Origin: MWCM01 sp964558315
GTDB taxonomy: Bacteria > Patescibacteriota > UBA1384 > XYA2-FULL-43-10
DNA length: 19,592 nt
Assembly: GCA_964558315.1 (NCBI GenBank)
Contig: CAZLCL010000011.1
Coordinates: 1 to 19,592 of the forward strand
Direction of reading: 5' to 3'
The stretch's first letter is position 1; every line of letters begins with the position of its first letter. The position numbers and the translations under genes are program-made. Under the pieces are notes generated by a model, which saw nothing but the letters and a program-made list of their open reading frames with translations, had not been told where the DNA came from and made no database searches. This document shows, piece by piece, positions 15,354-19,592 of the stretch.

Positions 15354-16262
15354 TTACCTGTTTAAATGCTTTTTAATGGCTACTAGAGAGCAAGCTACTC
15401 CTAGTATCGAACCGATTATCAACTGAATCAAAACCACATAGACAATGTTTATTCCTAAGTAACCCTCACCGAAATTAAAATCACCCAAATAATTTTTAAT
15501 ATACGGCATAGAGATATGAAAGCTTAATGTTAACAATAAACTTGCAATTATAGTAGCTAATAATCCGTATGCTAAACCTTCGATTATAAACGGGCCTCTT
15601 ACATACCAATCGCTTGCGCCCACTAGCCGCATAATTTCTATCTCGTCGGAACGAGCCGAAATTGTCAGCCTAATAGTGTTATATATAACGACAATCGAAA
15701 TGATGATAAAAATTGCCGAGAGCGACCATCCTGCAATCTGGATAAAGCTGGCGACTTTAACTAAATTTTTTATTGTATCTTTACTTTTTGTATATGATAG
15801 CTCTCTTACTATTGATGTATAGGTTTTGTCTGATAATAATTTAGCCACCTCCTCCATATCATCAGGTTTATTGGTTTTTATCTCGATAGATCTCGGCAGT
15901 GGATTATTATCGGAGGAAACTACGTCTCTAATATTCTCATCTTCCCTGTATCTCTCTTTCCATCTGGCCAACGCTTCCTCTTTTGATACACTCTTAACTT
16001 CGATAACATCGCTCCTGTTAGATAATAGTTTTTTTAGAACTGTAATTTGATCTTCTGTAGCCTCATCTTTAATATAAACGGCCATATCAATTTTATTCTC
16101 CATAATTTTTGTAACTTTATTTGTGACAATATTTATGCTTAGAAAAATCGAGATAATTATTAAAGTTATGACCATAATCAAAGTCGAAACAAAAGATAAC
16201 GCTCGGTTCCTCCAAAGCGACACTAACGCTGTTTTTAATATTCTTATGAATGATGTAAACAT
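15354..16262 (-). CDS. ftsX: Cell division ABC transporter permease-like protein FtsX
   Basis: 302 residues from the ATG at 16260-16262. The frame is open farther upstream into ftsE, but FtsX proteins begin as MFTSFIRILKTALVSLWRNR does here, just before the first membrane helix. Four membrane helices (about 22-45, 173-198, 225-249, 271-296) flank a large outer loop (about 46-170) that binds hydrolase effectors in other bacteria. SARSDEIEIMRLVGAS (202-217) is the conserved coupling region to the ATPase. FtsX does not transport; it passes ATP-driven changes from FtsE to a peptidoglycan hydrolase. No Shine-Dalgarno is visible, and the 118 bases upstream hold a large structured element, which may control its translation. 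Confidence 0.96.
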   Translation of the reverse strand: MFTSFIRILKTALVSLWRNRALSFVSTLIMVITLIIISIFLSINIVTNKVTKIMENKIDMAVYIKDEATEDQITVLKKLLSNRSDVIEVKSVSKEEALARWKERYREDENIRDVVSSDNNPLPRSIEIKTNKPDDMEEVAKLLSDKTYTSIVRELSYTKSKDTIKNLVKVASFIQIAGWSLSAIFIIISIVVIYNTIRLTISARSDEIEIMRLVGASDWYVRGPFIIEGLAYGLLATIIASLLLTLSFHISMPYIKNYLGDFNFGEGYLGINIVYVVLIQLIIGSILGVACSLVAIKKHLNR

Positions 16263-16274
16263 ATTATATTTGAT

Positions 16275-16349
16275 GAAACCACACGGCTCAACACAGTTGG
16301 GAGCACGGCTTGTAACTACCGGATTATCCGTGTTCGGCCGTGTAGTTTC
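16275..16349 (-). other. Nested inverted repeat / predicted three-way-junction RNA between ftsE and ftsX
   Basis: Outer arms GAAACCACACGGC (16275-16287) and GCCGTGTAGTTTC (16337-16349) pair over 13 positions; the single non-match becomes a U-G pair in the minus-strand RNA. Inside are a small hairpin CAAC-ACA-GTTG (16289-16299) and an 8-position stem, 16301-16308 with 16328-16335. Single bases (16288, 16300, 16336) join the three stems, giving a compact three-way junction. The element is about 53% G+C in AT-rich surroundings. In the RNA, GUAGUU from the inner loop could instead pair with AACUAC of the outer stem, so two folds are possible. It ends 12 bases before the ftsX ATG. Riboswitch, attenuator, processing site or REP-like repeat are all open. 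Confidence 0.6.
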
Positions 16350-16380
16350 TACATTAAATAATAAAATATTCTCTAAATTC

Positions 16381-17202
16381 TCAAAGTATATACTTCCCGT
16401 GTTTGGCATCACCAACGATTTTACCGTCCCTCATGGTAATGACGCGCCTCTGAAGAGCATCTACCACCTCTTTATCGTGAGTTGCCAATAAGACTATTGT
16501 GCCTTGCCGATTAATTTTAAATAATAATTCAATAATTTCCCACGTGGTGACAGGATCCAGATTTCCCGTAGGCTCATCGGCAATTAATATTTTCGGATTA
16601 TGGACTAATGCTCTGGCGATTGACACTCTCTGCTTTTCTCCGCCAGAAAGCTCCTCGGACATCGCTTTGGCTCTTTTTGTAAGGCCGACAATTTCAATAA
16701 TCTTGGCCACTCTGTCGTTGATAGAACGGTTATCTATTCCGGCAACCTCCAATGCAAACGCGATATTTTCGTAAACTGTTTTTTTAGGCAGTAGTTTAAA
16801 GTCCTGAAAAATTATGCCAACTTTTCTTCGATAGTAGGGCAAATCTTTGGCTTGCAAGATAGTAATATCCCGCCCCGCTACATAAATTCTGCCACTGCTA
16901 GGCAATTCTTCGCGAGTTAATAATCTAATTAATGTTGATTTTCCGGCGCCACTCGGGCCAACCAAAGAAACAAATTCCCCGATACCAATCTTAAAAGAGA
17001 CGTTATCTACCGCTTTTACTCCTCCCAAATACTCTTTATAAACCTTTTCAAAATCAATAACTGCTCGATTTTCTCCCGAAAAATCTTTTTGACCTTTACC
17101 GCTGTCTTTTAATCCATCTGTTACGGTATTTGTCTTAGTTTGGATGGCACCGATTTCACTTGCTAAAACCGACCCGTCATTTTTGTTTATGTTTTCTGAC
17201 AT
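16381..17202 (-). CDS. ftsE: Cell division ATP-binding protein FtsE
   Basis: 273 residues; a typical FtsE is about 225. The extra length is a polar N-terminal extension (about 1-46) without recognised motifs, followed by a normal ABC ATPase: Walker A GPSGAGKST (82-90), Q-loop FQDFKLL (Gln133), signature LSGGEKQR (185-192), Walker B ILIADEP (205-211) and switch His242. It partners with FtsX at the cytoplasmic face of the membrane to drive the hydrolase encoded downstream. It starts one base after gpmI, with no clear Shine-Dalgarno, so coupled translation is likely. The only upstream Met is the chosen start; an unusual start nearer the ABC domain is possible. It stops with TGA, 118 bases before ftsX. 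Confidence 0.96.
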   Translation of the reverse strand: MSENINKNDGSVLASEIGAIQTKTNTVTDGLKDSGKGQKDFSGENRAVIDFEKVYKEYLGGVKAVDNVSFKIGIGEFVSLVGPSGAGKSTLIRLLTREELPSSGRIYVAGRDITILQAKDLPYYRRKVGIIFQDFKLLPKKTVYENIAFALEVAGIDNRSINDRVAKIIEIVGLTKRAKAMSEELSGGEKQRVSIARALVHNPKILIADEPTGNLDPVTTWEIIELLFKINRQGTIVLLATHDKEVVDALQRRVITMRDGKIVGDAKHGKYIL

Positions 17203-17203
17203 A

Positions 17204-18787
17204 TTAAATGTTTTCTATAAGATTTACCCCGTCAATTTCTCTAGGACGATCAAGCCCCATAATATCTAATATTGTTGAAGTTATATCTGATAACACACCG
17301 ACATAAGGTTCAGATGAATAAGCAATCAAATCATCACCAGAAAAACTGTAACTCGCAGAGCTTGCAAAAGGCTTTTTACTAAAATCCAAAAACACAAAGG
17401 GAACCGGACTAGTGCTGTGCTCGGTGCTGGGCTGATTACTAGCCGGATCAATCATAATTTCACAATTACCATGATCGGCAGTAATAATCGTATTATAACC
17501 CATTTCCGATGCTTTGCCCAATACCAAATATAAGCATTTGTCCACCGCCTCACAAGCCAAAATGGTAGCCGTCAGATTTCCGGTATGGCCGACCATATCT
17601 CCGTTTGCAAAATTTACCACAATAAAATCCGGATTCGCCTCTAGGGCTTTTACTGTTTCCTCTGCCACGCCATATGCCGACATCTCTGGCTTTTGATCAT
17701 AGGTTGCAACTTTGGGAGACGGCACCATAATCTGAATCTCTCCTCGGTGCTTTTCCTCCTTACCTCCATTAAAGAAATAAGTCACATGAGCATATTTTTC
17801 AGTTTCTGCAATATGGTATTGAATTTTATTATTAGCCTCTAAAACATCAGCCAAAACATTGGATAAATCAACAGGCTCAAATAATACCGGTATAGAGTAG
17901 CTTTTTTCATACTGAGTCATTGAAAGAACATTGATATTTTTTTCTTTTTCTATTGTATAATTACTAAAATTCTCTGTAATAAATGATTCTACGATCTGCC
18001 TCATTCTGTCGGCCCTAAAATTATAAAACAGCACCGAATCCCCGTTTTTAACCACTCCCTCTTCATCAATTATATACGGTTCAATAAACTCATCACTTTT
18101 GCCGTTTTGATAGCTGTTGTTAATTGCGCTTAAAAGAGTATCAGATTTTTCACCCTCTCCATTTACAAATAAATTATAAGCCTTTTGTGTCCTCTCCCAA
18201 CGCTTGTCGCGATCCATCGCCCAGTATCTACCGATTAGTGTCGCTACTTTGCCTGTGCCGATTTTTTTAATTTCATTTTCGATATCTTTAGCATATTCTA
18301 TCGCCGCATTGGGCGGTGTATCCCTGCCATCTGAGATAAAATGAATAAAGACTTTTTTCACCTCGCTTTTTTTGGCAGATTTTAGTAGAGCTTTTAAATG
18401 CCTAATATGAGAATGGACGCCTCCGCTACTTACCAAGCCGATTAAGTGGAGGCTGTGCTCTCCAACATTACTTAAAAAATTTTGTAACTTTTCGTTAGTA
18501 AACAAACTTCCACTCTCGATTGAGAAATCAATTCTTGGCAAATTCTCCCAAACTACTCTGCCGCTACCCATGTTCAAATGGCCTACCTCCGAATTACCCA
18601 TCTCCCCGCGATTTAATCCCACCTCCAAACCGGAAGCCGAAAGAGAAGTTTTTGGATAACTAGCATAAACACTGTCAAGAACAGGGGTTTGCGCCATTAA
18701 GGTTGCGTTCCCTGCAGTCAAAGGAGAAAGCCCCCAACCGTCAAGAATAATTAATAGCACTTTTTTGTTTTCTGTTTGCCCTTCCAT
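17204..18787 (-). CDS. gpmI: 2,3-bisphosphoglycerate-independent phosphoglycerate mutase
   Basis: 527 residues, close to the ~510-residue family norm. It interconverts 3- and 2-phosphoglycerate in lower glycolysis using two metal ions. Visible: Asp16 in ILDGWG, the phosphorylated Ser66 in GNSEVGH, His127 in GVHSH, GRYWAMDRD (186-194), FRADRMRQ (257-264), Lys331 in ETEKYAHVTYF, DMVGHTG (397-403), ADHGN (437-441) and His457 in TEHSTSPVPF. All expected catalytic and metal ligands appear to be present. The ATG is immediately downstream of an extended -10 with no Shine-Dalgarno, so the message is probably leaderless. It is the first gene of the block running on into ftsE, ftsX, the C39-like gene and ctpA. 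Confidence 0.98.
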   Translation of the reverse strand: MEGQTENKKVLLIILDGWGLSPLTAGNATLMAQTPVLDSVYASYPKTSLSASGLEVGLNRGEMGNSEVGHLNMGSGRVVWENLPRIDFSIESGSLFTNEKLQNFLSNVGEHSLHLIGLVSSGGVHSHIRHLKALLKSAKKSEVKKVFIHFISDGRDTPPNAAIEYAKDIENEIKKIGTGKVATLIGRYWAMDRDKRWERTQKAYNLFVNGEGEKSDTLLSAINNSYQNGKSDEFIEPYIIDEEGVVKNGDSVLFYNFRADRMRQIVESFITENFSNYTIEKEKNINVLSMTQYEKSYSIPVLFEPVDLSNVLADVLEANNKIQYHIAETEKYAHVTYFFNGGKEEKHRGEIQIMVPSPKVATYDQKPEMSAYGVAEETVKALEANPDFIVVNFANGDMVGHTGNLTATILACEAVDKCLYLVLGKASEMGYNTIITADHGNCEIMIDPASNQPSTEHSTSPVPFVFLDFSKKPFASSASYSFSGDDLIAYSSEPYVGVLSDITSTILDIMGLDRPREIDGVNLIENI

Positions 18788-18796
18788 AGTCTTTGT

Positions 18797-18805
18797 ATTA
18801 TATCA
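18797..18805 (-). promoter_or_regulatory. Extended -10 promoter of the gpmI-ftsEX operon
   Basis: TGATATAAT on the minus strand, identical to the plus-strand box at 5366-5374. It ends 9 bases before the gpmI ATG, so transcription should start within about 3 bases of the start codon. No recognisable -35. It lies in the only gap (37 bases) between the epimerase and gpmI. Confidence 0.6.
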
Positions 18806-18824
18806 TAGCCTCAACTAAAATTCT

Positions 18825-19592
18825 TTATTTTTTGTAAAAAATGTTTATACCCCACTTGCCTTTAAATGCTTCACGAGGAGACAATGCAATCAAACCAAGT
18901 TTAGGGTAGTTTACGGCAAATCCGCAACAACTCTGAGGCTCAAACGCTAGGGCCTGACGACGATTTTTAATCATAATGGTATCGGCTGAATAAGTCTGAA
19001 AATACGGATAACTTTGATCTTGCCAAATTTCGATAGCCCTTGATCCATCTTCATTACTCAACCTGGAGGTAAATATCCCTTTTTCGTTTCTAATTAAATT
19101 AGTAAAACAATTATCAATAATTCTCCCTCCAATTCTTGTCGGAGTGCGAAAATCAAGATTGCTCTCCTCTATGGGGATTAATTTGCCGGTCGGTTTTAAA
19201 TTTTCATCAAATTCTACTACACTGCTTGCAGGGACATGCCAAATTGCGTCATCTACTTTTGTTGTTACTCTAAAATACGGATGCCAGCCTATGCCAAATG
19301 GCGCAGTTGTTTTGCCATTGTTTTTGATCTCGGATTTTATTTCGATACCACTCTTCAAAATTGTGTAAATTATGTTAAATTCAAGGCTAAAAGGGTAACC
19401 TTTACTGGCAAATTGTTTGCCAGATACATCGAGCCTCGATGTAATTTGATTATCTGCGGTTTTTTTGACTTTCCACTCCAATTCCCTAACAAAGGCATGT
19501 ATTGGATTACCACTGTTCTCGTTAAATCCGTTTAATTGATAATCTGTTCCTTGAAAATGATAATTTCCCCTGTCAACCCTGCCCGGAAATGG
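18825..19592 (-). CDS. Aldose 1-epimerase (galactose mutarotase-like), 5' end outside window
   Basis: 255 visible residues; the frame stays open to the right edge, so the N terminus is missing. The visible start reads PFPGRVDRGNYHFQGTDYQL, the conserved opening of the aldose 1-epimerase fold. A TTG-initiated 218-residue form starting at 19481 would cut this off and is not the real start. Other landmarks are NPIHAFV (usually N-x-LHG), GWHPYF with the probable catalytic His, and LAFEPQSCCGFAVN with the probable general-base Glu near the end. The family interconverts alpha and beta anomers of sugars, or acts on sugar-6-phosphates. The precise sugar cannot be told. It ends 37 bases before gpmI, which has its own promoter. 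Confidence 0.88.
   Translation of the reverse strand, partial: PFPGRVDRGNYHFQGTDYQLNGFNENSGNPIHAFVRELEWKVKKTADNQITSRLDVSGKQFASKGYPFSLEFNIIYTILKSGIEIKSEIKNNGKTTAPFGIGWHPYFRVTTKVDDAIWHVPASSVVEFDENLKPTGKLIPIEESNLDFRTPTRIGGRIIDNCFTNLIRNEKGIFTSRLSNEDGSRAIEIWQDQSYPYFQTYSADTIMIKNRRQALAFEPQSCCGFAVNYPKLGLIALSPREAFKGKWGINIFYKK

Noticed and set aside
16263..16415. Open in-frame extension of ftsX by 51 codons into ftsE
   Set aside because: FtsX homologs start at the MFTSFIRIL position, the extension overlaps ftsE, and most of its bases are explained by the nested inverted repeat.
18825..19481. Complete 218-residue epimerase starting at a TTG
   Set aside because: The frame stays open to the window edge and encodes the conserved epimerase N-terminal motif, so the TTG is an internal Leu codon and the gene is truncated by the window.

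Overview
The window is AT-rich bacterial DNA with compact genes, mostly on the minus strand. Genes use the standard code: TGA is a stop, as at the end of ftsE. Many proteins are small, membrane-anchored and of unknown function. This mix suggests a reduced, single-membrane-type bacterium, most likely of the Patescibacteria (Candidate Phyla Radiation). It combines LigA, a GpmI-FtsE-FtsX-hydrolase-Ctp cluster, LemA/HtpX, a beta-lactamase-fold serine hydrolase, and PsbP-like and pseudopilin-like domains. The assignment is inferred from gene content; the window holds no rRNA or other phylogenetic anchor.

Layout. 1-113: a GC-rich, structured end of an unidentified RNA with a terminator hairpin, converging on ligA (111-2168, minus). 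2337-5172: poorly known membrane proteins, with an orphan plus-strand gene (3405-4142) behind an AT-rich promoter that carries repeated octamers, then a small conserved-looking protein next to a slipin (SPFH protein). 5394-6009: a plus-strand pair resembling the DUF948/YtxG-YtxH pair of Firmicutes. 6126-8439: a coiled-coil protein, a class A beta-lactamase-fold serine hydrolase and a PsbP-like membrane-anchored protein. 8487-12863: htpX, a DUF4870-like protein, lemA and a large 862-residue surface protein, tightly spaced and probably one transcription unit.

12917-18787: the most coherent block, apparently one operon read leftwards: gpmI, ftsE, ftsX, a coiled-coil protein with a C39-like peptidase domain, and an S41 C-terminal processing protease. 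FtsEX probably acts as an ATP-driven transmembrane switch for the coiled-coil hydrolase, and the protease may trim or degrade envelope proteins. Unlike the other joints of this operon (gaps of 0, 1 and 4 bases), ftsE and ftsX are separated by 118 bases. These contain a GC-rich nested inverted repeat that can fold into a three-way junction and has an alternative pairing. A 5'-truncated aldose 1-epimerase runs off the right edge.

Control signals. Extended -10 promoters (TGnTATAAT type) recur before the slipin, the DUF948-like gene, the 862-residue protein and gpmI. For ligA and gpmI the predicted transcription start lies within a few bases of the start codon and no Shine-Dalgarno is present, so leaderless initiation is likely. 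Elsewhere strong AGGAGG-type sites are used. The items I would follow up first are the ftsE-ftsX structured element, the FtsEX-C39 peptidase arrangement and the chimeric 862-residue protein.
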